From the NCBI GenBank assembly GCA_965237875.1, contig CBDEGP010000002.1, forward strand, positions 558,001-622,000: a DNA stretch of 64,000 nt, written 5' to 3'. Position numbers and translations under genes: made by a program. This document shows positions 43,065 to 51,789 of the stretch, piece after piece; the stretch's first letter is position 1; every line of letters starts with the position of its first letter. Source of the stretch: DAOUJI01 sp965237875. Lineage in GTDB: Bacteria; Chloroflexota; Dehalococcoidia; Lucifugimonadales; JAGWBF01. The notes below the pieces were generated by a model. The model worked only from the letters and a program-made list of their open reading frames with translations. It searched no databases and was not told the origin of the DNA.

Positions 43065-43100
43065 GGGTTGTGGGCGGTCATAGGACAATCATGTAATTTA

Positions 43101-43132
43101 GGAGGCGGCTGACGGTGTCGTAAGCCGCCTCC
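43101..43132 (+). terminator. Hairpin between DUF1800 copy 2 and NHL copy 2
   Basis: A perfect 10-bp stem GGAGGCGGCT / AGCCGCCTCC with a 12-nt loop, followed by GTTTA. It may be a partial terminator or attenuator that lowers expression of the downstream NHL gene; the first unit has no such element. Confidence 0.6.
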
Positions 43133-43164
43133 GTTTACGGTAAAACTGGCGCGGGGAGGCAAGA

Positions 43165-44271
43165 ATGCGGACGGCTGCGGTCAAAGGCAGGGTCTATAAC
43201 TATGGCTTCTCCTTTGGGTCACAGTTCGTCGGAGGTCGGGGCGTATTGCGACCGGTGGACTTCGCGTTGGGACCCGACGGAGCGCTGTACATTATCAGCC
43301 GCGGCATCGAATACACCCCCAGCCAGGGTCTTCTGAAAGCTAACCTCGACTCCACAACCGAGTGGCAGTACAGGGGCAGCGATTTCGGAGACGGGCGGTG
43401 TCCCTGCCCCAGTTCCATAGCCATAGACAGCCAGGAAAATCTTTACGTCGCCGACGAATACACCAACCACGTTTTCATCTATGACAAAGATGGGGACTAC
43501 AAGGGCCACTGGGACCATTCCATATCCATGGATGGAGACCCCAACCACCGCCTGATTCCCATACCCAACACCATCGGCGGCCTGCCCTTCGACCACTATT
43601 TGCGTATGGTTGAGCCGGAGCGGGGAAGCGGCCCAGGCCAGCTTAACGGACCGTCGGGACTGGCTTTCGACTCAGACGACAACCTCCACATCGTGGACAG
43701 CCGCAACAGCAGGGTCCAAGTCTTTACTAAGGACGGCGAGTTCATTCGAATGTGGGGCGGTCCCGGCGGCAGTGAGGGCGAGTTCAACATGCCTTGGGGC
43801 CTGACGGTGGACAAGGACGGCTTTGTCTACGTGGCTGACTGGAAGAACCATCGCGTCCAGAAGTTCACGTCCGAGGGAGAATACGTCATGTCCTTCGGGA
43901 TCCCCGGCGAGGAAGAGGGCCAGCTGCGTCTCCCTACTGACGTGGCTGTGGACAAGGACGGCGACGTCTACGTAACCGACTGGGGCAATGAGAAGCTCAA
44001 CATATACGCTCCGGAAGGGGAGTTTCTCCATTCGTTCTACGGAGATGCGAAAGAACTCTCCGAGGTCGTATACAACCGGTTGTCGGTAAGCCCCGACCAT
44101 ATGAACGCCAGGCTCAGGGCCGTCGATCCCTCGATTGAGTGGCGGCTCTGGAAGCCTTCCGCAGTGAACATAGACGAGGATGGCCGGATTATCATATGCG
44201 AGACCAGGATGAGCCGGTTCCAGGTGTATAGGAAAGAAAAGAACTGGGCAGACCCCCAGTTCAACCTCTAA
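43165..44271 (+). CDS. NHL-repeat beta-propeller protein (copy 2)
   Basis: 368 residues. It aligns throughout with copy 1: GPSGLAFDSDDNLHIVDSRN, MPWGLTVDKDGFVYVADWKN, LPTDVAVDKDGDVYVTDWGN, and the shared C-terminus FQVYRKEKNWADPQFNL. About six blades; no signal peptide. It begins after GGGGAGGC. The molybdopterin hydroxylase gene follows after 51 nt, which places the DUF1800-NHL modules and the hydroxylase in one transcriptional neighbourhood. Confidence 0.9.
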   Translation: MRTAAVKGRVYNYGFSFGSQFVGGRGVLRPVDFALGPDGALYIISRGIEYTPSQGLLKANLDSTTEWQYRGSDFGDGRCPCPSSIAIDSQENLYVADEYTNHVFIYDKDGDYKGHWDHSISMDGDPNHRLIPIPNTIGGLPFDHYLRMVEPERGSGPGQLNGPSGLAFDSDDNLHIVDSRNSRVQVFTKDGEFIRMWGGPGGSEGEFNMPWGLTVDKDGFVYVADWKNHRVQKFTSEGEYVMSFGIPGEEEGQLRLPTDVAVDKDGDVYVTDWGNEKLNIYAPEGEFLHSFYGDAKELSEVVYNRLSVSPDHMNARLRAVDPSIEWRLWKPSAVNIDEDGRIIICETRMSRFQVYRKEKNWADPQFNL

Positions 44272-44322
44272 GGCCTTGAAGGGCGCGAGCTTGGGTCTGA
44301 AATCTTGTCAGGGGGATAGGGA

Positions 44323-46632
44323 ATGGCATCCAACGTAGTGCTATCCACACAGGAATACGACGTGATCGGGACAAGGCCGGTGCGCCACGACGGCGCCGAC
44401 AAGGTCACGGGGAGGGCCCAATACGGGGCCGACATCATCCTTCCCGATATGCTCTACGCCAAAATCCTCCGCAGCCCACACGCCCATGCCAGGATCAAGG
44501 GCATAGACGCCGGCAAAGCCGAGGCCTTGCCCGGAGTCAGGGCCGTGGTCACAGGAGCCGACTTTCCCAAGCTCTCCGGCAAGGGGTCGGACCAGGTCCG
44601 CGGTATGTTGGAGAACTTCAAGTTCCTTAGCAACAACTGCATCGCGGACGCCAAGGCCCTCTACAAGGGGCATGCAGTGGCCGCCGTGGCGGCGACCAGC
44701 GCCCATATCGCAGAGGAGGCCCTTGCCCTGATAGAGGTGGACTACGAGGTCCTCGATCCCGTCTTTGACGTGTTGGAGGCCATGAAGGAAGACGCTCCCA
44801 TTCTCCACGAAGGACTGGAAAACGTAGGCAACCCTCCCATGCGGGGCGGCAGCCTCAGGGCCGAGGGAGAGCCTGGCCAGGACACAAACGTCGCGGCCAC
44901 CCACGTCTTCCAGCTTGGCGACCTGAAAAAGGGTTTCAAAGAAGCCGACTTGGTCGTGGAGCGGGAGTTCCGCACGAGGCCGGTCCACCAGGGGTATATC
45001 GAACCCCATACGGCGACGGCCCACTGGGGCGCCGACGGCAAGATAACCGTCTGGTGCAGCAGCCAGGGCCAGTTCAACGTAAGGGACCAGACATCGCAAG
45101 TGTTGGACTTGCCGGTTTCCCAGATAAAGGTGATTCCGATGGAAATCGGCGGCGGCTTCGGCGGCAAGGTGACCGTATACCTGGAACCCCTGGCCGCAAT
45201 GCTCTCCAAGAAGTCCGGCCATCCCGTGAAAATCACCATGAGCCGCATCGAAGAATTCGAGGCCACCGGGCCCACCAGCGGGGGATACATGAAGGCGAAG
45301 ATCGGCGCAAGGAAGGACGGCGTCATCACCGCCGCCGATGCCTTCCTCGCTTTCGAGGCGGGCGCCTTTCCCGGTTCGCCCATAGCCCCCGGCTGCCTGT
45401 GCATGTTCGCCCCTTACAATCTGGAAAACGTGAGGGTTGAAGGCCACGACGTGGTGCTGAACCAGCCCAAGACGGCGGCCTACAGGGCCCCCGGAGCGCC
45501 CAACGCAGCCTTCGCCTCCGAGACTCTGATAGACGAACTGGCGGAGCGGCTGGGCATCGACCCGCTGGAGATGCGCATAAAGAACGGGTCCAAAGAGGGG
45601 ACTCGCCTGATAACGGGAGTTCCTTACTCCAAGATCGGATTCATCGAGACCGCAGAAGCGGCTAAGGCCCATGAGCACTACAATGCGCCGTTGGACGGCC
45701 CCAATCGTGGTCGGGGAGTGGCTGCGGGATTCTGGACCAACTCCAGCGGCGCCTCAAGCTCCGTGGTGAACGTCAACGCCGACGGCACTGTCAGCTTGGT
45801 GGAGGGGTCGCCGGACATCGGCGGCTCCCGGGCCGCCATTGCCATGCACGTGGCGGAAGTGTTGGGCATCCCCGTCGAGGACGTAAAGCCGTCGGTGGCC
45901 GACACTGATTCCATCGGCTACACGTGGGTCACCGGAGGCAGCAGCACCCTGTTCAAGACCGGCTGGACGGCATACGAGGCCGCCCAGGACGTCAAGCGGC
46001 AGCTTATCGAGCGGGCCGCAAAGATATGGGAAGTCAGCGCGGATGACGTGGGCTACTCACAGGGAGTCCTTTCCCACAAGTCGGACCCGGAACTCAAGCT
46101 GACGTTCGGGCAGATGGCGTCCAAGCTGAACGGCACGGGCGGACCCGTGGTGGGCAGGTCCAACTTCACGCCCTCCGGCTCAGGGGCGGCCTTCGCGGTG
46201 CACATCGCCGACGTGGAAGTGGACCCCGAGACAGGCAAGGTGGAGATTCTCAGGTACACGGCCCTGCAGGACGCCGGAAAGGCCGTCCATCCCAGCTACG
46301 TCGAGGGACAGATGCAGGGCGGCGCGGTGCAGGGCATCGGCTGGGCCCTCAACGAAGAGTATTTCTTCGCCGACGACGGGAAGCTCATGAACTCCAGCTT
46401 CCTCGACTATAGAATGCCCATCAGCCTGGACCTGCCCATGATAGACACCGTAATCGTGGAAGTGGCCAACCCCGGACATCCCTTCGGCGCCAGAGGCGTG
46501 GGAGAGGTCCCGTTGGTGCCTCCCATGGCGGCTTTGGCCAACGCTATATACAGGGCCGTCGGAGTGAGGATGGAGCGGCTGCCAATGTCGCCGGGGGCCA
46601 TTCTCGAGACTCTTTGGAACGGTGAACAGTAA
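44323..46632 (+). CDS. Xanthine dehydrogenase family molybdopterin-binding (large) subunit
   Basis: 769 residues, normal length for the CoxL/XdhA-type subunit of molybdenum hydroxylases. Motifs: IGTRPVRHDGADKVTGRAQY at the start, AKILRSPHAHARIKGIDAGK, the cofactor loop MEIGGGFGGKVTVYLEPLAA, AYRAPGAPNAAFASETLIDE, AVQGIGWALNEEYFF, and HPFGARGVGEVPLVPPMAAL carrying the catalytic glutamate. The CoxL form I motif with Cys is not seen, so it is not an aerobic CO dehydrogenase of that type. The usual small 2Fe-2S and FAD subunits are not in the window, so electrons must pass through subunits encoded elsewhere or another partner. Substrate unknown. Confidence 0.92.
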   Translation: MASNVVLSTQEYDVIGTRPVRHDGADKVTGRAQYGADIILPDMLYAKILRSPHAHARIKGIDAGKAEALPGVRAVVTGADFPKLSGKGSDQVRGMLENFKFLSNNCIADAKALYKGHAVAAVAATSAHIAEEALALIEVDYEVLDPVFDVLEAMKEDAPILHEGLENVGNPPMRGGSLRAEGEPGQDTNVAATHVFQLGDLKKGFKEADLVVEREFRTRPVHQGYIEPHTATAHWGADGKITVWCSSQGQFNVRDQTSQVLDLPVSQIKVIPMEIGGGFGGKVTVYLEPLAAMLSKKSGHPVKITMSRIEEFEATGPTSGGYMKAKIGARKDGVITAADAFLAFEAGAFPGSPIAPGCLCMFAPYNLENVRVEGHDVVLNQPKTAAYRAPGAPNAAFASETLIDELAERLGIDPLEMRIKNGSKEGTRLITGVPYSKIGFIETAEAAKAHEHYNAPLDGPNRGRGVAAGFWTNSSGASSSVVNVNADGTVSLVEGSPDIGGSRAAIAMHVAEVLGIPVEDVKPSVADTDSIGYTWVTGGSSTLFKTGWTAYEAAQDVKRQLIERAAKIWEVSADDVGYSQGVLSHKSDPELKLTFGQMASKLNGTGGPVVGRSNFTPSGSGAAFAVHIADVEVDPETGKVEILRYTALQDAGKAVHPSYVEGQMQGGAVQGIGWALNEEYFFADDGKLMNSSFLDYRMPISLDLPMIDTVIVEVANPGHPFGARGVGEVPLVPPMAALANAIYRAVGVRMERLPMSPGAILETLWNGEQ

Positions 46633-46648
46633 GCGCGCAGGGTCTCAT

Positions 46649-46676
46649 TTGACATTCCCAATATCGGTCTGATAAT
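46649..46676 (+). promoter_or_regulatory. Promoter of the peptide-type ABC importer
   Basis: TTGACA (46649-46654), 16-bp spacer, GATAAT (46671-46676), about 120 nt upstream of the binding-protein ATG. Confidence 0.5.
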
Positions 46677-46797
46677 GTTCTCCAGAATTTCGGATGGGAG
46701 CCGGTTGCCCGGTTCGTACAGGCCGAAGTAATCGCTCCTGATGAGGCGCGAATCGGAAGGCCGCAGAAAGCGGCGTCGAGGCAAAAAGGGAGGGAAC

Positions 46798-48981
46798 ATG
46801 CTGAAAACCTGGTTCAGGAATCGTACTTTGTGGCTGGGGGGCGCACTGGCGTTGGTGTTTGTCTTGGCTGCGGCTTGCGGCGGAGATGAGGCTACGCAAG
46901 GGCCTGCGCCTACGCAAGCTCCTACGTCTACTCCACAGCCCACGGCTACCCCACAGGCCACGGTTACCCCACAGGCCACGGTTACCCCACAGCCAACCCT
47001 CGACTTTGCGGCTCTGGCGCAACAGTTCGGCGCTCAAGTACAGGCCCAAATTGCAAGCCAGATTGCAGGCATCGACTTCCCGGAAGGGTTGTCAGCAGAG
47101 GATGTACAACGCATCGTGGCCGCGGCAATCTCCAATATTCCCGAGGGGATCACCCCTGCGGACGTGCAGGCCATAGTGTCCCAGGCAATATCTGAGATTC
47201 CGGAGGGTCTGACTGCCGCACAGATGGAAGCGGCAATTAAATCGGCCGTTGACCAAGGTGTGAAGGATGCAGTCGCTTCCGCGGTGGCCCTGATACCCCC
47301 CACGGCGACTCCGCTGCCGGCGATGTTCGGCGGAGTCACCCCCTTCGGCGGCGTGGTGCCCATGCTGGCCTACGACTCCCCCAACCCCCACTTCATCTGG
47401 GGCGGGGTGTCTTATAAGAGCCAGGTGCACTTGAAGCCTGTCTTCAACATGACCATTGATTGGGACCACACGACTCCGGAGAAGCTGGACTGGGTGTGCG
47501 ATCTCTGCTCCGACTGGAGCGTGTCAAACGACGGAATCACCTATACCTTCACAGTCAACCCTGAGGCCAGGTGGCACGACGGCGAAGATGTTGGAGCCGA
47601 CGACCTTGTGAACAGTTTCAACATCTGGCTGGACCCCAAAGGGGCGTTGACGCTTTTGAACCCCGCTTTCGCCGATGTCCCCGACGAAATAGCCGGCGTG
47701 GGCCAGTCTGCCCTTGAAGGCGTGCAGTCTCACTTGGCGGGCCCGCCGACGATGATTGACGAGAACACCTTCTCGGTGTCTCTCAACGATCCGCCTTCCG
47801 GGGTCTTCCTTAACGACCTGCTGAACCAGGAGTTGATGATACTGCCCAAGCATCTGTTCGAGCGGGGAGTGCTTCCCGCCAATCCGACGGACAAAGACTC
47901 TGTCATAGGCTCGGGCCCGTACCGGTTCGTCGAATACACCACTGACGTATCCACTGTTCTCGAGCGGAACCCCGACTACTTCAAGGCCGGCCTGCCCTAC
48001 CTGGACGGCATCGAGCACTTCATTATCACGTCCGCCTCCGGCAGGGCCGCCGCCGCCTTCGAGACGGAGCAGGTGCTCATGTCCAACTCCTTCCAGGCCA
48101 GTCTGAACGCGGCCGCTCTGTTGCAGTTGGAGAAGGACACCTTCGGCTCAATCAACCTGCACTGGCAGGGCCCCCTATACGCATATTCCATTCACTTCAA
48201 CACCAGGGTGGCGCCCTTCAACGACGCCAGGGTGCGCAAGGGGGTTCAGCTGGGAATACACCGGCAGTCGTATCTTAAGAGTGTGACCGCCGACCGTGGA
48301 GGCATGGGAACGCCCCTGCCGGACGGTTTCCCGTGGAGCTACAGCAGGGCGGAGTCGGACCAGTTCCCCGGATTCAGAGAGAGCCCGGCCGGAGTAAAAC
48401 ACCCTGACGACATTGCGGCCGCCAAAGCCCTGTTTGAAGAGGCGGGCTACGGAGAAGGCACCGAGGTTACGCTGACCTGCTCGACCTCCCTCGCCTACTG
48501 CGACGTGGGAATCGTGATCAAGGGGCAGTTCCTGGAAGACTTCGGATGGACCATCAACATCGACGCCGTTCGCGGAGCGGTGGCCAGGGAGAAGTACACA
48601 TCCGGTGACTACGAGTTCAACATCCAGGCAACAGGGTTCTCATTCCCCCACCCAAGCCAGGCTATCAGGTCCCAAACGGGTGCACGCAACGCAGGTTGGA
48701 CCGGCGTGACGGATCCGGACAACCCTCAGCATGGCCTTTTCCTGCGCCTGAAGGAGATATACGCTACGATGCTCCTGGCGTCGGACCAGAATGACCCCAT
48801 GGTGCGGGAGTTGATGCAAGAGGTCCACAACCTCCAGATCGAGGACCCGTACATCATTCCTATGCTCTACGTCACCCAGGCGTGGCCGGTGAGCAAAAGG
48901 ATCAAGGGGTTCTACCCGCCCCCGGTGGTGACCGGCGGCAACACCCACGAGTCCATCTGGTGCAACCCCGACTGCCCATAG
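46798..48981 (+). CDS. Solute-binding lipoprotein of a dipeptide/nickel-type ABC importer (SBP_bac_5)
   Basis: 727 residues from the ATG at 46798 (AAGGGAGGGAAC upstream). Lipobox VLAAACGGDE, then a Pro/Thr/Gln linker encoded by 18-bp repeats. Unusually, about 100 residues of Ala-rich helical repeats come before the binding domain: FPEGLSAEDVQRIVAAAISN, IPEGITPADVQAIVSQAISE, IPEGLTAAQMEAAIKSAVDQ. The family 5 domain then has YTFTVNPEARWHDGEDVGAD, SGPYRFVEYTTDVSTVLERN, FNTRVAPFNDARVRKGVQLG and NLQIEDPYIIPMLYVTQAWP. It is followed by DppB- and DppC-like permeases but no ATPase in this window. Ligand unknown; linkage to the surrounding CoA-transferases suggests an organic acid or peptide-like substrate. 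Confidence 0.92.
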   Translation: MLKTWFRNRTLWLGGALALVFVLAAACGGDEATQGPAPTQAPTSTPQPTATPQATVTPQATVTPQPTLDFAALAQQFGAQVQAQIASQIAGIDFPEGLSAEDVQRIVAAAISNIPEGITPADVQAIVSQAISEIPEGLTAAQMEAAIKSAVDQGVKDAVASAVALIPPTATPLPAMFGGVTPFGGVVPMLAYDSPNPHFIWGGVSYKSQVHLKPVFNMTIDWDHTTPEKLDWVCDLCSDWSVSNDGITYTFTVNPEARWHDGEDVGADDLVNSFNIWLDPKGALTLLNPAFADVPDEIAGVGQSALEGVQSHLAGPPTMIDENTFSVSLNDPPSGVFLNDLLNQELMILPKHLFERGVLPANPTDKDSVIGSGPYRFVEYTTDVSTVLERNPDYFKAGLPYLDGIEHFIITSASGRAAAAFETEQVLMSNSFQASLNAAALLQLEKDTFGSINLHWQGPLYAYSIHFNTRVAPFNDARVRKGVQLGIHRQSYLKSVTADRGGMGTPLPDGFPWSYSRAESDQFPGFRESPAGVKHPDDIAAAKALFEEAGYGEGTEVTLTCSTSLAYCDVGIVIKGQFLEDFGWTINIDAVRGAVAREKYTSGDYEFNIQATGFSFPHPSQAIRSQTGARNAGWTGVTDPDNPQHGLFLRLKEIYATMLLASDQNDPMVRELMQEVHNLQIEDPYIIPMLYVTQAWPVSKRIKGFYPPPVVTGGNTHESIWCNPDCP
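46931..47000 (+). repeat. 18-bp in-frame repeats in the lipoprotein linker
   Basis: Units of CCACGGTTACCCCACAGG in about three near-perfect copies encode PTATPQ/ATVTPQ hexapeptides. Confidence 0.75.
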
Positions 48982-49017
48982 ACAAATAGAGGGCTATCAA
49001 TCCAGAACTAAAGCTAG

Positions 49018-49052
49018 GGGCAGGCCTGAAGTAAAATGCTTTGGGCCTGTCC
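49018..49052 (+). terminator. Hairpin between binding-protein and permease genes
   Basis: GGGCAGGCC pairs with GGCCTGTCC (one G-T wobble) around a 17-nt loop and is followed by TTGTAATT. Such partial terminators commonly set a higher level of binding protein than permease. Confidence 0.6.
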
Positions 49053-49133
49053 TTGTAATTAGATGGGGACCTCCCAACCGTGCTACAGGGAGAAACTCGG
49101 GTCCCGATGCCGTAAGGGTTAGCGGATAGGACA

Positions 49134-50105
49134 ATGCAGGCATATATCCTGAAGAGGCTGCTTCTCTTTGTGCCGACGCTGGTACTGGTCGGCACCATTG
49201 CATTTGTCATAATCAGGCTTCTGCCCGGCGATCCGGCCCTTCAACTTCTTGAAACCGGCGGCGACTTCGGCAATGAAAGTGTCATCACCGGCGAAATGTT
49301 GGCCAAGAAGAGGGCGGAGTTGGGGACAGACAAGCCTCTATTCCCCCACCAGTGGGGCGTGTTCCTGTGGAATTCCGTGCGCCTGGACTTCGGAGACTCT
49401 TACAACACCAAACAGCCCGTCATAGACGAAATCAAGAACCGCTTTCCGGTCACCCTGGAACTGGTCATCATATCCTTGTTCATGGCCGCTTTCGTGGCCG
49501 TTCCGTTGGGCGTGTTCTCCGCGGTTAAGCAGGACACTCCCATGGACTACGTCGGCCGGTTGGTGACGACGGTGGGCATAGCGCTGCCCAACTTCTGGGT
49601 TGCCTTGCTGATGCTGTTGTTCCTTGCCTCGGTGTTCGACTGGAATCCGCCTCTGAGATACAGGGACTTTCAAGACGACCAGATAGAGAACCTCAAGCAA
49701 ATGGTGTTTCCGTCCTTGGTCCTTGCTCTCTCCCACATGGCGTTCCTGGCGCGGGTGACCCGCTCGGCTATGCTCGAAGTGCTGAGGGAGGACTACATAC
49801 GCACGGCCAGGGCCAAGGGGCTTTCGGAGCGGGTGGTGATAAACCGCCACACCCTTCGCAACGCCTTGCTCCCGGTCGTCACCGTGACCGGCTATGAATT
49901 CGGGCGGCTTATAGGCGGCACCGTTATAATAGAAAGCATATTCTTGGTCCCAGGCATCGGCCTGTACGTGATCACCGGTTTCGAGAAGCAGGACTTCCCC
50001 GTGATACAGTCGGTGGTCATCATAGTGACCCTCATCGTGCTGGTGTTGAACCTGCTGATGGACCTAACCTACTCTTGGTTGAACCCTAGGATCAGGTATT
50101 CGTAG
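49134..50105 (+). CDS. ABC importer permease, DppB type
   Basis: 323 residues. N-terminal helix MQAYILKRLLLFVPTLVLVG and IIRLLPGDPALQLLETGG, then five further helices. The EAA loop that contacts the ATPase reads EDYIRTARAKGLSERVVINR, then HTLRNALLPVVTVTGYEFGR. The C-terminus VLNLLMDLTYSWLNPRIRYS is typical. Together with the DppC-like subunit, 2 nt downstream, it forms the membrane channel for the lipoprotein at 46798. Confidence 0.94.
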   Translation: MQAYILKRLLLFVPTLVLVGTIAFVIIRLLPGDPALQLLETGGDFGNESVITGEMLAKKRAELGTDKPLFPHQWGVFLWNSVRLDFGDSYNTKQPVIDEIKNRFPVTLELVIISLFMAAFVAVPLGVFSAVKQDTPMDYVGRLVTTVGIALPNFWVALLMLLFLASVFDWNPPLRYRDFQDDQIENLKQMVFPSLVLALSHMAFLARVTRSAMLEVLREDYIRTARAKGLSERVVINRHTLRNALLPVVTVTGYEFGRLIGGTVIIESIFLVPGIGLYVITGFEKQDFPVIQSVVIIVTLIVLVLNLLMDLTYSWLNPRIRYS

Positions 50106-50107
50106 AG

Positions 50108-51019
50108 ATGGCGCAACAAGACGCAATAGCAGGCATCGACCAGTCCGTCTTGGCCGGACTGCGTCCGAAGCGGCCGCTTCACGTTCAATTCAAGAACTTC
50201 GTGTTCAAGAAACCTATGGGCGCCGTGGGAGCGGGAGTGGCCGTCGTACTGGTCGTCGTGGCGCTGCTGGCCCCCGCTATAGACACCCACGGCGTCCACT
50301 CCACCGACGCAGACAACCTGCGAGCCAAACCAAGCGGCGATCACTTTCTTGGAACCGACTGGCTGGGACGGGACGTTTATAGCCGTCTGATCCATGGCGC
50401 CAAGGTGTCATTGATAGTCGGGCTGTTCAGCTCAGTGATTGGATGCTCTATAGGACTGCTCATTGGAGTTACAAGCGCGTATTTTGGAGGCGTGTTCGAC
50501 CTGTTGGTTCAACGGCTGATCGACGGCTTGATGGCGTTCCCCGCCATTATTTTGGCGATCGCCATAATGACGGCGCTGGGGGGGTCTATTCAGAATGTGA
50601 TTATCGCTCTGACGGTGTTGTTCGTTCCGGCCACCGCGCGAGTGATACGGTCGCAGGCGCTGGGGTTGCGGGAGCAGGACTACATTCTTGCGGCGAGGTC
50701 CATCGGGGCCCGCGACATTCGGATTATCCTGCTCCATATGGTCCCCAACACCATGGCTGTGTTCATCGTTCTGGTGACCTTTTACATGGCGGCGGCTATA
50801 ATTGCGGAAGCCGCGCTGAGCTTCCTTGGGGTGGGCATCCCCATAACAGATCCCTCATGGGGAGGCATGCTCAACAAGGTCACCTACTCGGACATGCGGG
50901 CGAACCCTTGGCTGGGTGTGGTGCCTGGACTGACTATATCCATTGTGGTATTGTCCTGGAACATGCTTGGCGATGCCCTTCGGGACGTGCTTGACCCGAG
51001 GATGCGCGGAAGCCAATAG
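50108..51019 (+). CDS. ABC importer permease, DppC type
   Basis: 303 residues. An N-terminal cytoplasmic stretch and helix (GAVGAGVAVVLVVVALLAPA), the DppC-type phrase HFLGTDWLGRDVYSRLIHGA, a TM domain with VSLIVGLFSSVIGCSIGLLI, and the EAA loop EQDYILAARSIGARDIRIIL with HMVPNTMAVF. The end NMLGDALRDVLDPRMRGSQ is characteristic. No DppD/DppF ATPases follow; the cupin gene comes next, so the importer must use ATPases encoded elsewhere. Confidence 0.94.
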   Translation: MAQQDAIAGIDQSVLAGLRPKRPLHVQFKNFVFKKPMGAVGAGVAVVLVVVALLAPAIDTHGVHSTDADNLRAKPSGDHFLGTDWLGRDVYSRLIHGAKVSLIVGLFSSVIGCSIGLLIGVTSAYFGGVFDLLVQRLIDGLMAFPAIILAIAIMTALGGSIQNVIIALTVLFVPATARVIRSQALGLREQDYILAARSIGARDIRIILLHMVPNTMAVFIVLVTFYMAAAIIAEAALSFLGVGIPITDPSWGGMLNKVTYSDMRANPWLGVVPGLTISIVVLSWNMLGDALRDVLDPRMRGSQ

Positions 51020-51054
51020 AAGCCTGAGCGAAAAGGTCTTGGAAAGGAGCGGTC

Positions 51055-51789
51055 ATGCCGGTTCAAGAAGTCCTGCTAGACGATCGGGCCCACGAATGGG
51101 TCAAAGCCACCAGTAAGTACGCCAGGGGGTTTTATTTCAAGCATCTCTCCGACGGCCAGGAAGGGCGCCCTTATGCCCACCTAATGGCCATACCCAGAGA
51201 CGGGGACAACAACGAGGGCCATTTCCACGACGCGGCCCAGTTCCAGATAATGTTGACTGGTTCCATGGTGTTTCCTCACCTGGGTCTTGACGCTCCCGAA
51301 CTCCATTACACGGACACCAACACAGCCTACGGGCCGTTCGTAGCCGGAAAGGCCACCGAATCGTCCATATGCGCGGTCCTCAGGAACAAGTCGGCCGGCA
51401 TAGTTTGGAACTGGGAGCGGGACAAGTTCAGGGCAGAGTTGAACCGGGATGGCCGGGAGATATTGGGCAGGTTCGCCGACCAGGAATGGGAGGAGTCCCC
51501 AAGGGACCTCCGAGGAATAAGGCGAAGGACTCTCTTCGGCGGCGACGGCGCCAACGAGCCCAAGGCTCACCTGTACGAGTGCGAGCCCGGAGCGGTCCTC
51601 AAGATACCGGCTGCCCCCTACGGAGAGTTCCAGGCTCTGTTGAAGGGGTCTGCAACCTACGGGGACACCGAAATCAAGCCCTTCTCCATGCGTTACATAG
51701 TCGGAGACGAGCCTGCCAGCGACCTGGAGAGCGGGCCTCAAGGGTCAACCTGGGTGATAATGACCTTCGACGACAGGGGTTTCGCCTAG
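51055..51789 (+). CDS. Cupin-like protein
   Basis: 244 residues with a likely two-cupin layout. The first domain has the metal-binding pattern GHFHDAAQFQIMLTGSMVFP (H.H, Q, then LxG), followed by YTDTNTAYGPFVAGKATESS. The second is degenerate (LYECEPGAVLKIPAAPYGEF, QALLKGSATYGDTEIKPFSM), lacking histidines. Cupins range from dioxygenases and isomerases to binding proteins; substrate unknown. AAAGGAGCGG precedes the ATG, 35 nt after the permease gene. It overlaps the convergent phosphoesterase gene by 4 bp. Confidence 0.75.
   Translation: MPVQEVLLDDRAHEWVKATSKYARGFYFKHLSDGQEGRPYAHLMAIPRDGDNNEGHFHDAAQFQIMLTGSMVFPHLGLDAPELHYTDTNTAYGPFVAGKATESSICAVLRNKSAGIVWNWERDKFRAELNRDGREILGRFADQEWEESPRDLRGIRRRTLFGGDGANEPKAHLYECEPGAVLKIPAAPYGEFQALLKGSATYGDTEIKPFSMRYIVGDEPASDLESGPQGSTWVIMTFDDRGFA

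Noticed and set aside
44341..45678. 445-codon open frame on the minus strand
   Set aside because: Antisense to the molybdenum hydroxylase, whose motifs are intact; composition rich in Gly, His and Val is typical of a shadow frame.
46649..46797. Longer start for the solute-binding lipoprotein at 46741
   Set aside because: The extra 19 residues are highly basic and precede the ribosome site of the ATG at 46798, where the signal peptide begins.
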